A stretch of 64,000 bases of DNA from Phoma sp. XZ068. Its lineage: Eukaryota > Ascomycota > Dothideomycetes > Pleosporales > Didymellaceae. The translations under genes and the position numbers were made by a program. The DNA lies in assembly GCA_004835665.1 (NCBI GenBank), contig RBKR01000018.1, forward strand, positions 372,001 through 436,000. Reading direction: 5' to 3'. Position 1 is the first letter of the stretch, and every line of letters starts with the position of its first letter. Positions 54,046 through 64,000 of this stretch are shown here, piece after piece. Below the pieces are notes generated by a model. The model did not search any database and was not told the origin of the DNA. It saw nothing but the letters and a program-made list of their open reading frames with translations.

Positions 54046-55293
54046 CGTTAGTAAGCGAAACTTGTGGTTCTTCTCGTGGTGAAGACTTACCCAAAGTGCC
54101 ATGATTGGTTGTGATTGGTTGATGGAGTATTCGTTGAATATTTGATTTATATAGCAAGGGTTTGTGAAATAGGGGAGGCTTGATGGAGGTGTAAGATGGG
54201 GCAGAGGTAAACTTAGCTGCAAGTTGACGTTGTGAAGCGGGGTGTGGTGGAGAGGGGACGGGCAGGTGCATTAGCGAGGAGTATGAGTTAGCAGTAACTC
54301 CACATGAACATGGGGATCATCATAGTATATCGAGTGCATACAATCCACAGCAATCCAGTGACCCTGAACACATCTCGTATGAGTAAATAGTACTGAACAA
54401 ACAATTGTCAACCTGATGATGAAGAGTCCAGCACCAAACCTCACATCCATCTCTTGCACTCGTACTCTTAAAGCCCACCCACCCACACTCGCACCAGAAC
54501 AATCACCAAAACGAGCAACCCGTTACGTACCCAAAACCGCAATTCTCGCCGCCCAGCCCCTCATTCCTCTCTCCTGCCCTTCTCACATTGCACCATCACC
54601 CATCCCACCCAATCACACCCACCGCGACATCGGTGCAATCTAGTCATCGCCATCTTATCTGATGATCTGATAAAATTTGCACGACGGCTGCGAATCAGCG
54701 GTCAGCGCAAGGTGACCCCGCTCGAGGCATCGCCGACTCCACCCGAGGGATCTCCACCCAATGCTTGCCGTGCCGTTTGAGCGGTGGTGTGGTGCAATGG
54801 GGGCTGCAGAGGCTGGCGTGTTGGGTTTGAGGTGGCGAGGAATGACTGGGCTGGGAAGGGTTTGAAAGGTTTGCTCAGGGGTGCCGGAAGATGGGCGGTG
54901 AGGGTGGGTTGACTGGGTCGATGCATTGAGGTAGTGCTGGCTGGTAGGTTTGCCTTTCATTGATTTAGATTATGATAGTAAGTTTGTTGTATGCTGAAGG
55001 TTTGAATAAGTTCATGTGTTTTGGGTAGTAGTAGATTTTTGCATTCATTCAGTGTATCTAATTGTGTACTATGCAACTCACAGGCCGTAGCCAGGACTAT
55101 GACGAAGTCTTGAAAAAGGAAAAGCATGGATCATCGTAGTCATATATAAACAAACGCATGTGTGTCCATGTGCACATACGCGCTCCCTCGTGCTGTGGTG
55201 CCGAGAAGAGACTCAAAAGGGTATCAACAATGATCGGAAAGAAAAGGATTAGAAAGCGCAGCCAAGCAATCGCGGTCGAGGCAGATGAATGTT
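54046..55293. other. intergenic, no gene seen
   Basis: Two ATTGG motifs (CCAAT on the minus strand) lie near 54104-54120. Otherwise only short frames and the 3' flank of the HapX-like gene. Confidence 0.45.
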
Positions 55294-57157
55294 TTACAGT
55301 TCCATGGGATCCGGCTGGTCGTCCTTGGAGGGAAGGATGGCCGGCGAATGGGTAGCCCGACGGCGCTCCTCTGCAGCAGCGACCAAAGGTGCGTACTCGC
55401 CGTCCGAGTCTCGAGGCTTCAAGGGACCCCTACTGTTCTGCATGGTCGTGATGATGTCTGCAGCGTCGATCTCCATGGCGCTGTATACCCGAGGTTCCAT
55501 GGTGAATGTGTCTCGACGTCCATCGGAAAGCATCGGTCGTAGAGTGCGGAAGGCAGAAGGATCGTCCATAGGAATGCGGCCATCGAGCAATGTGAATGTC
55601 TCGCTACAGCCGACGGAGCGCTTGCCGGGGATGGGAGATGCTCGACTGACGTTCATATCGATCTGTGAGACAACTGGTGGCTCCAAAGTGTCCATCTTCG
55701 GGCTCCTGGGGCTTGATTTACGTCTCGATCGGGTGCCTTCCTCCTCGCGAAGCTGCGCAACACGCAGACACCAGGCTCTTCGTGCCGGGTTGGTCTGACA
55801 TTCATCACAACCACCAGGGAGGATGAGCTTCTTGGTCTGCGCGGAAGCACCGCTTGAAATGCGTGATATGGGGGCAAGCTCGGCCTCGGCTTGCAGCTTC
55901 TCTCGGGCATCTCGGCAAACACAGTGCCCTCCGTTCTCGCAGAAGCCGCAGGAGTCGTGGATTTTCTGATCGTCGTCGAGCAGAGCGGTAGAAGGGCGTC
56001 CAAATCCAGTGAAATCGATCTCCTCGGGTTCGATGGTGTTGACCTCGGCTGCGGTGCGGTTGTTCCGACGAGGCAGTGGTACAGCAGGCATGAAGGGTTG
56101 GTCCATGATGTTCTCCAGATCCTTCATGTCCTCTTCCATCCTGTTAATGCACGCGCAGTTGCCAGGCTTGCAGTTCGAACAGCCGCCGGGGACGTCGTCG
56201 GAGATTGGGGTGCCGAAGCCGGGGAAGCTGCTAACAGAGTGGCGAGCAGGCGAGTTGTGGTCGTGGGCGGCCACAGGCTGGTAGAGGGTCGCTGTGGCAT
56301 CGTTGCGGCCGTTGATCTGGCTTGTGGCTTGGGTACTGTCGGTTGGGTGGTTGCGTTGCACGTTGTCATGCTGCTCCTTCCAGTAATCACGCTCTTCCTC
56401 GACCTGCTTGGTGTAGCTGCACTGGTCCTCGAGCGCCCTCCTTGCGTCGTGCAGCTGCTTGTGAAGGTTGTTGATTTCGTTGAGGTATTCGTTCTTCTCT
56501 TGGTTGTGCTTCTGCTGCATCTCCTCGACTTGCTCGGCCAGCTCTGTCACCTTGGCCGCCTTGCGCGCTCGGAACGCTCGCTGCGACTCGCGATTCTGCG
56601 CCTTGCGCTTCGAGGCCGGCTCATCGGTAGCAGGCTTGCGGCCCGGCTTGGGACGGGGAGGAATGGCATAATGCCTCCCCAAAGGGCCGCCCGCTGCAGG
56701 AGTGCAGGGGCCGCCGCTGCTAGACGTGGACGACGTGGTGGCAACGGTGCCAGAAGAGGTTGCTGTGCATAAGGCAGGCGAGGGGACGAGAGCTGGTGAA
56801 GTGTGAGCATTCAGTCTGTGCAGACTTTGATATACGGAACAGAACGGGTTAGCGGAATGCGCAACCCCGCACACCATAACCAGGGCATTGCCAGTTGAAG
56901 CCAACACCATGCAGTGCGGCGGGCAGGCCAATGGTGGCGGGATTGTGCATGGTGCGATAGCTCTGAGCTGAGGCGGGACAGAGGTACAGGTGGAGCGAGG
57001 ACATGTACTTACTGCGGCCGTTGGATGGGCGACGGGCAGACTCTGCAGCAGGACTGTGGAAGAACTGTGGCGAGCTGTAGTCGGCAGGGGAGCCAGCACC
57101 GCTGTGGTGGTCAGCTGGAGGCGTGAGAGCAGCAATGCCTTGGTCGTCAGAAGACAT
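55294..57157 (-). CDS. hapX: HapX-type iron-responsive bZIP regulator
   Basis: Exons 57157-57013 and 56792-55294 give 547 aa; the junction reads PSNGRTLVPSP. A conserved segment, IPPRPKPGRKPATDEP (about 92-107), is the CCAAT-binding-complex contact region of HapX (and Hap4-type) proteins. It is followed by a bZIP (about 110-170; KRKAQNRESQRAFRARK basic region, then leucine/valine heptads). Downstream are at least three cysteine-rich patches: GGCSNCKPGNCAC, DSCGFCENGGHCVC and GGCDECQTNPARRAWC, like the HapX CRRs that sense iron-sulfur state. HapX represses iron-consuming genes when iron is scarce and activates detoxification when it is high. The length fits. A related Fcr3-type bZIP is the main alternative. 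Confidence 0.72.
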
Positions 57158-58601
57158 GTCGAGTCGGCGGCGAATGCGCTGGAGGCGGGCGTTGTGTGCG
57201 TTATCAGATGGAGATCCTGGGTTATCAGATCGAAAATGAGCCCATCCGACCTTTGCCGAAGTCGGAGCCGGGCGGAATTCACCGCGGGTGCCATGGCCTC
57301 ACACCACCACTGACTCTGCACATGTTCCGATCATTGTGGAGGAGCGACCAGATGCTGACATCTTGGATTTTCATAGGTAGTCTTGTCGAGATGGAATAGG
57401 TCGTGACGCATATGAACAACTTGACAAGCCTGAAAATGGCCTTCGATCGGCACTAGTTGTGGCGTACTGGCTTCCACTACACTCCCTTCACGTGCAATTG
57501 AGTCAGCATCGAGGTTGTTACCGACCGCAGTACAGCGTCGAAGTCGAAGCTGAAGTTCAAGTCGACAGGACGGCTGCTGAAACCATAGTTCACGCTCAGA
57601 ATGTCAACAAAGTTGCTAGCGTTGTTATCCTTGATTTGCAGGAATGTTAAGACGAATTGAGGGTACTAGGGTGTCAGACCCAGGGGGGTATATTGCTTAA
57701 ATTGGAGAAAGTTAGAGGTGCAGTGAGTATATATAAAGACGATGACTACGGAAGAATTGAGTTCGGTACTGTTCCACGAGTTCTTGCTCAGCTCTGTTTT
57801 TTCAACATGTTCGTCCCATAATACTACGTCTTTTCCATCACTGAACCTCAACCTTCAGCTCGTTATGTTCCTCCACCGTAGTACGCTGTTTTACACCTCT
57901 TAGTCAGTTCAAAGCGCCCAGAAGAATACATGAGCTCCTGACCTTCGCCGCGCCTCTGTAGCGCCTTCACAAGATGAATCACGCAGCCTAACACAGCTTG
58001 AACTCGTCATCTAGAGAGCATCATTAAGTTATCTGCATATACATCAATGCTCTTTCTTGCCGGCGCCTGGGTACTCGAACACACAGTGATCGTATCCTGT
58101 TCAGGGTTGCTTTCTGGATGGCAGACCCTGGACAGTACCAGATCGTACTTGCACGCCCATTCCATACTTTTTACAGCTTTACGCTTCTTTCTTTCACTTA
58201 CATACTGAGCAAGGATGGGCATCTTCTCATTGGCTTTGTAAGGTGCAATTCGCACCACAAGATGGTCAGACACGTTAGTTGCGTATCCTGCGCCCGTTAG
58301 GTCTTATCTATGGATGGATCAGATGATCCATATTTATGGACACACGCCTTGTCATCATGGATATTCTAAAGTTTCTACCCAATGTTTGTAATTTTCACAA
58401 TAACCGAAGATGGCTTCACAGTCAGGAGAACGACTTCATCAATGACGAAACGAGCGATGATAATTTGAAACTCTAGGTGGTATCCAGTCGACTTTTAACA
58501 AGCAAATGCAATTTCCCTTCCAGCAACAAGCGAGCGTAAACTACAGCAAGCCATTCTTCATATACACATTACAGCACTCCGTCTCCCTTCACTAAGACCT
58601 T
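57158..58601. other. intergenic, no gene seen
   Basis: HapX promoter side and the 3' flank of the phosphate symporter. No gene, TATA-like or repeat structure was recognised with confidence. Confidence 0.5.
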
Positions 58602-60502
58602 CTAAACACCGCCACCCCACCTTGGAGCGTTGAGGATGATGCCCATCAAGCATCCAGACAACAGACCAGCGCAAGGCAGCGTAATGAACCAACCCATGTA
58701 GATCCAGGCAACCATGCGCCAGTTGATTGTCCTCCATGTGCCGTTACACAGACCGACACCGACAGTGGCACCAGTGATGCACTGTGTAGTTGAGACAGGT
58801 AGCGCTAGTTTGGTGGCCATGATGATGGTGACGGCGGCACCGAGTTCCATGGAGAAACCACGGGCGGGAGAGTGCAGAGTGATTTTGTTACCGAGCGCGC
58901 GCATGATGTTGTAGCCGTAAGTCCACAAACCGACGACGATACCGGCACCTCCGAACGCGAGAATCCAGAGGGGGACGGGGACCTTGGAGGAGATCTTTGC
59001 ACTGAATGGTGTTAGTAAGGTGTGTTGATGTCAAAGTGGTAAGATTACTTACGTGGACCAGATGAAGTAGATTGTGGTGTAAGGGCCAATCGCGTTGGAC
59101 ACATCGTTGGCACCGTGGGCGAAGGAAGTAGTCGAGGCGGTCATGATCTGGAGGAACGAGTAGGTGTACTCAGCGCGGTTATCGTAGTGCTCGCCAGTAG
59201 CGTGGACCTTCTCGATGTCACCGGAGAGGAAATCCCTGTGTTTCTGCTGGTCGACTACATCCTGCTCGACACCGTGGAGAGCGGCGAACTTGACCCAGTA
59301 CCACATGACAGCGGGAGTGTACCATGGACCAGGGGGAGGGGTCTTCTTGGGCTTGGAGAGCTGGCGATGTGGGCGCTCGTCAACAACAGCGGAGCTGGAC
59401 TCGGGAATAGGAGTAATGTCAGAGTCGCTGCGGTCAATTTTGGGCTGTGAGATGTGGGCGCCCTTCTCAAGATCGTCGACGGCAGTGTGAGCAGGAACGC
59501 CTTGTTCAGCGCGCTTAGCCTCGAGCTGCTCAGCAGTCAAGTGACCCTCGTAGAAATCGGGGATGCGGCCCTTGGTGACGCCCTCAGGTCGCTCACGGGG
59601 CTCAGGGCGCTTGAGAAGGAGAGGTCCTTTGATGACCTCCCAGCCCTTAAGCTCCCAGTCATCCTTGATGATCTTGCGGTGCAAGAAGGGGATGAAAAAG
59701 GTAGCGATGATGATCGCAACAGCACCACCAACACCAAAAGCAACACCGACGGACTCGTAGTCGGTGAGCTTGATCTTGGCAGATCCTCCCTTCCAGACAA
59801 TGAGGAGAGCCAGGAGGAACGAGGTAAGGAAGAAGTAAAGAGGGACCATGATGAAGGCCATCTTGACTGGGTTGGAACGTCTCATCACGCCGTATTTGGT
59901 GATCAAGAAAATGATGGCACCAAATACTCCAGAAATACCGGGAGCAATACCCCAGGCAGCAAATACCTGGGATACGCCCTTGAACGACCAGTTGACACCC
60001 TGAGGTCCGGCAGCAGCAATACCGACACCAATGACACCGCCCATGATGGAGTGGGTGGTCGATACAGGCATAGTGAACTTGGTAGCGATGGTGAGATAGG
60101 TGGCAGAACCGACGATGGCGCAGACCATAGCAAGCATGAGAACAGATGGGTCCTCATTGAAGAGGGAGATAGAGATGACCTTGGTACGGATGGTGTCTGT
60201 GACACGAGAGCCTACGAGCATGGCACCGGCGAACTCCATGACGGAGGCGATGCACATGGCTTGCTTGAGGGTGAGCGAGCGTGAGGCGACCGAAGTCGCG
60301 AAAGAGTTGGCCACATCGTTGGCACCTGGTGAAGCAAGTCAGTTAACTGTACTCATTGAAACAAGAGATAATCATGTCTCGGTCGGACAACCTTCCGTGG
60401 AGAAGTGACGAGATAGGAGTACTTACCAATGTTCCACGCATCAAGGAATGCGAAGATAGTACCGATGGCGAAAAGATAGTCGAACTGCGGAAGGGCAGGC
60501 AT
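58602..60502 (-). CDS. pho-4: Na+/phosphate symporter (PHO-4/Pho89 family)
   Basis: Exons 60502-60427, 60325-59053 and 59001-58602 give 582 aa, with junctions reading DAWNIGANDVANSF and FIWSTAKISSKV. The PiT family signature is duplicated: GANDVANSFATSVASRSLTL in the N-terminal half and FAHGANDVSNAIGPYTTIYF in the C-terminal half. Hydrophobic segments give about ten to twelve transmembrane helices, and a long hydrophilic loop lies at about residues 280-425. The closest named relatives are Neurospora pho-4 and yeast Pho89, high-affinity phosphate:sodium symporters induced by phosphate starvation. PVSTTHSIMGGVIGVG and PVSTTQCITGATVGVG are the two conserved repeats. Promoter elements (PHO-type) were not identified. 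Confidence 0.93.
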
Positions 60503-62934
60503 CTTGACGGATCTGAACTTGTCGAAGGTCCCGGTGGACTGGCTGGTCGACGGCTGGATGACTGCTGTATGCCAGGAACCAGGTGCACTCTATATAGCAC
60601 CCAATTTTCACACGTGCATTGCTCACCATCCTCACACCAGAAACCACTCAAACGCCACTTTTGAACCATAATCCAATCAATAGACCGAGTCGTCTCATGT
60701 GCACTGAGGTTCACCATCCCAAGCACGCGGGAGAAGTCCAGAAACGGGTGAAGCCCGTGCGAGAGGGAGGCGACTACCCTTGGCTGCTTGGAAGCGCGGG
60801 TGGCTTCGCATTCCAGGCAGTTGTTCATGTTGCAAGAAATTGATGATGGTCCCATTCGTAGCTCCGCTGACATGTAGGATGAAAGTATCCACTTGGCGCC
60901 ATATCGCCAAGCTTGGAGTCGCTTGGGGTTCCGCCCCTGGCACTCTCGGCACTAGCTCAATGCAAGGATCCACTGGGACCAATGGGAGATAGGAACTCCA
61001 CCACGAGGTGTTCGTGATGCTCGTGTATGGCGTTGTTTTTTGACATAATGCGAGCGGAAAACTGCAGTTTTTGAAGGACGAGCAATTGGCCATGCAACTG
61101 CGTGCCGACTGCCGGCTTTGCTATGTGGCACACCTCGTTTCCGAACGTTGGCCTTGCACTGTTAGGGTTATGAACGATAATGAGTGTGATGTCCGATGAT
61201 CATAGAACGCACGTAGAAGGCAGGTCTAGCATTGTGGTCGCCGGCAGATGGTCTGATCGCTGCACTTTATTAATGTTGCGAAGTCAAAACACGTACCTAG
61301 TATGCTACACAGCGATAGCAGAGGCAGAGGAGCACACGATCAGCTCCTTCAGGTTCAATGTTCTTCGACGGGCATCACCGACAGTATGTGCGGCGCAGCT
61401 GGACACCTGGCAATGATCGACAGTTCTATCGGCGCCTGCATGCAGCTTCGAGACATTGGGACTGCACCGCAGTATCAGGCCGGCCAGTCAGGTTCGGTCA
61501 ACTTGCGACAGAATCTTTGCCATCGCACAGCAAGTAGCCGTGACAACGAATGGACTGCCTGAATTCAGTAGCGTAGAGAAACTGGTGCCGAATGATTGGT
61601 CGATAGCGTCGTGTTGATCAAGCTGATGGTTGTTCGAACGGAGCACGCGAGCCATGCAAGAGAATGAGGGCCCTGATGAAGTAATTACAGTCAATGGCAG
61701 TCGAAGAGAAGCCCACGTGTAGTACACTAAGACCCACACGTTTGAAATGCGCAATGTCGTCGCAAACTGCCAATGCCTAAGCAGTCTTGTCGGTATAGGC
61801 ACGCTTGGTGGACGTAGCGGGTAGAGCAGGATTTGCCAAGAGCCTAATCAAGCTGCCTCCACCGAACGGTCCAGCGTCGGTTCGAAGTGAGAGTAGGATC
61901 TTATGCAGGGATCTCCGAAAGTGTTTACATTGGTTTTAGGCGCATCTGCTATCGATCAGGCTGAAGGATTCGACGGCCAGATTACTTGGAAATGCATATC
62001 GGTGGGCCTCAGGAGTTTCTAAAACTGGACTGACAGAAGGAGCAGTCTGACCGTTCTCTTGTCCAAAAAATAATAGGGCTTATTTCTGCCAGCGACAAGT
62101 ACCATGTCTTGATGTTGAAGACAGAGGGTGTGCTTCTCCTTTACTCTGGTTGGCAACCACTTAACATCCACAGGTGGGGCCCTCGCTCACAGCATATGAT
62201 CATCTTGCTAGGCGATGCACGATGTACCAGGAAACCGGACCGATGGTTTGGAAGTGGGACTGTACCTTGATTGATGTCAGCAAATGGCCTTGGGGTTCTT
62301 GAAGATCAATTGTAGCTCGGCTGCCTGTCGGTGTCAGATTCCAGGTATTTCAGACACCTACTCAGCCGGAGTTGATCCAGATCGTGTAACAATGGCCACT
62401 GCTTCGACATCGTACACCAGCTTAAACATTTTGGTGCTCTCCCGTCTGGGAACTCAGGAACTGTCTATGATCTAATAGAATCGCGGACGTAGCGGACGGT
62501 GCAAGTGAAGTGTCAGCAAGAGATTTTTATCTGTGATCAAATGTGAAAGCATCGGGTCTCGGAGCCGGTTTGTCGACAGTACAGACTTCTTGTGAGCATT
62601 CTTGTGGTATGGAAATGAGATGTTGACATAAGGACGGCGGTACGTTGAGGAGCGACATCATGTCACAGTAGCACTATGAGTTTGGCGTTGATAAGGGTGT
62701 TTCTGACGGGGGCGATGATGATTCTTGCAGCTGTTGCATGTGTCGAAGGTTACAACGGTCTTGGTGATGGCCCAAGGTCCCTGTGGGAAGTCGCGACGTG
62801 GGGAAACGCTTAACTACTTTTGGGTTTAATTGACTTTTAGCGTGGGTAAAACGCGAAACGCGTCGCCAGGGGAACACGCGCATCAACCGCCCACTTTTCC
62901 ACCGCTCGACCCCTCATACACAGCAGCTTACACC
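60503..62934. other. large intergenic region, no gene seen
   Basis: 2.4 kb without a supported gene. The MCM5 promoter lies at its right edge. Only short overlapping frames appear, and no transposon features were recognised. Confidence 0.5.
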
Positions 62935-64000
62935 ATGGCAGACAGGCAAACAGCATACTCAATCAGCATCTTTGGCAGCCAGGCTGGCGATGGGCCTCAA
63001 GATGGCACCTCTCCTTCGCGTGTCCAGCAACAGCTGGTTGACTTCATCATGGATTTCCATCTCGACAACGTCTTCCTCTACCGAGACCAAATTCGCGAAA
63101 ACGTACTCGTAAAGCAGTATTACTGCGACATCGACATTGCGCACCTTATCTCATACGACGAAGAGCTTGCGCACAAGCTTCAACAAGACCCCGCCGAGAT
63201 CATACCTCTTGTACGCTTGTAATGCTCGGCTAAGCTATTCTGGCTGACCTTAAACAGTTCGAAGCAGCACTCAAGACATGCACACAACGTATTGTCTACC
63301 CTTCACAGAGGAACGTAAAGCTTCCCGAACACCAGCTTTTGCTCCACTCGTCTGCCTCGGAACTTTCTATCCGCGACCTCACAGCGAACAACGTCTCGCA
63401 TCTCGTTCGCATACCCGGTATCATTATTGGTGCCTCTACGCTCTCTTCGAAATCCACAGCACTAGCAATTCGATGCCGAAACTGTCAGCATGAGGAGATG
63501 ATCCCTGTCTCAGGTGGCTTCGCAGGAGTGTCGCTCCCACGGACTTGCGCAAGACAGGCCGGCGAGGGTGACGACAAATGCCCTCTAGATCCATACTATG
63601 TCATGCACGAGCGCTGTCAGTTTATTGACCAGCAAGTACTCAAGCTGCAAGAGGCTCCTGATCAGGTCCCTGTCGGAGAACTGCCTCGACACATCATGAT
63701 ATCTGCAGACCGATATCTCGCCAACAGGGTTGTACCGGGTACACGATGCACAGTGATGGGCATTTTCTCGATCTACCAGCAAAAGGGCTCCAAGAAAGCG
63801 TCCAGCGCCGCAGTGGCTATCCGCAACCCTTACATTCGAGCAGTAGGCATCCACGCAGACGTCGACCACACGAACAAAGGAAATGCCGTTTTCACAGAGG
63901 AGGAAGAACAAGAGTTTTTGGAGATGAGCAGGAGACCGGACATCTACTCTGTCTTCGCCAAGTGCATTGCACCTTCGATTTATGGAAATGAGGACATCAA
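62935..64000 (+). CDS. MCM5: MCM5 replicative helicase subunit, 5' part
   Basis: Exons 62935-63210 and 63258-64000 (open at the window edge) encode the first ~339 residues of MCM5/Cdc46, part of the CMG helicase for DNA replication. The N-terminus DFHLDNVFLYRDQIRENVLVKQYYCDIDIAHLISYDEEL and DPAEIIPLFEAAL closely follows yeast Cdc46. The second exon has the OB-fold domain with the zinc motif CRNCQHEE...TCARQAGEGDDKCPLDPY and VVPGTRCTVMGIFSIYQ. The AAA+ core is outside the window. Start is the first ATG in the frame. Confidence 0.93.

Noticed and set aside
55891..56772. 293-codon plus-strand frame over the HapX-like gene
   Set aside because: Antisense shadow; the minus-strand bZIP is clearly the gene.
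59454..60284. 276-codon plus-strand frame over the phosphate symporter
   Set aside because: Antisense shadow of the symporter; composition is not protein-like.

Overview
The window is nuclear DNA of a filamentous ascomycete, probably a dothideomycete close to Pleosporales. The evidence is introns of about 45-70 nt with GTAAGT-like donors and CTAAC-like branch points, intronless or 2-4 exon genes on both strands, and fungus-specific families (HapX-type bZIP, PTH11-like rhodopsin-domain protein, GH72 Gas/Gel, DUF1996, NADP-mannitol dehydrogenase, questin-oxidase family). The order-level placement is inference from gene content. All splice models were made by eye from frame continuity and conserved family sequence.

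Layout. 1-1.8 kb: no gene seen. 1.8-5.1 kb: rhodopsin-domain membrane protein, two small divergent uncharacterised genes and a small secreted protein. 5.6 kb: tRNA-Lys(CTT). 6.5-7.7 kb: double GFA-domain protein. 7.7-10.9 kb: gene-free island with a tandem array of hairpin-rich ~160-178 bp units and a second ~106 bp duplication. 10.9-15.3 kb: aldo/keto reductase and an Aro8-like aminotransferase. 16-18 kb: LCCL-domain membrane protein. 18-20 kb: four-helix membrane protein with a long serine-rich tail. 20.8-24 kb: TLG1-type SNARE divergent from a METTL25-like methyltransferase. 24.2-27.9 kb: a conserved-looking unknown and a four-exon P-loop ATPase resembling HerA-type enzymes. 29-31.4 kb: RWD-like protein and an unknown. 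32.9-38.7 kb: mannitol dehydrogenase, acyl-CoA dehydrogenase and secreted GH2 exo-glucosaminidase-like enzyme, all on +. 38.8-42.7 kb: RGG-tailed unknown (minus) and questin-oxidase-like protein (plus). 45-52.9 kb: DUF1996 secreted protein, SGT1 co-chaperone, a one-lobed aspartic-peptidase-like secreted protein and a GPI-anchored GH72 glucanosyltransferase. 54 kb: intron-bearing tRNA-Ser(GCT). 55.3-57.2 kb: HapX-type iron regulator. 58.6-60.5 kb: sodium/phosphate symporter. 62.9-64 kb: 5' part of MCM5, running off the window.

The genes do not form one pathway, and no secondary-metabolite cluster or intact transposon is visible. Loose themes are cell wall and secretion (GH72, GH2, DUF1996, TLG1), nutrient control (HapX, phosphate symporter) and carbon/redox metabolism (mannitol dehydrogenase, AKR, acyl-CoA dehydrogenase). 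mtDH, DUF1996 and GH72 have strongly C-ending codons and pyrimidine-rich leaders, as is usual for highly expressed fungal genes.

The most unusual items are the palindromic tandem repeat at 8.86-9.37 kb, the P-loop ATPase at 25.7-27.9 kb, the catalytically altered aspartic-peptidase-like protein at 49.6 kb, and the uORF/alternative-start arrangement of the questin-oxidase-like gene at 41.2 kb.
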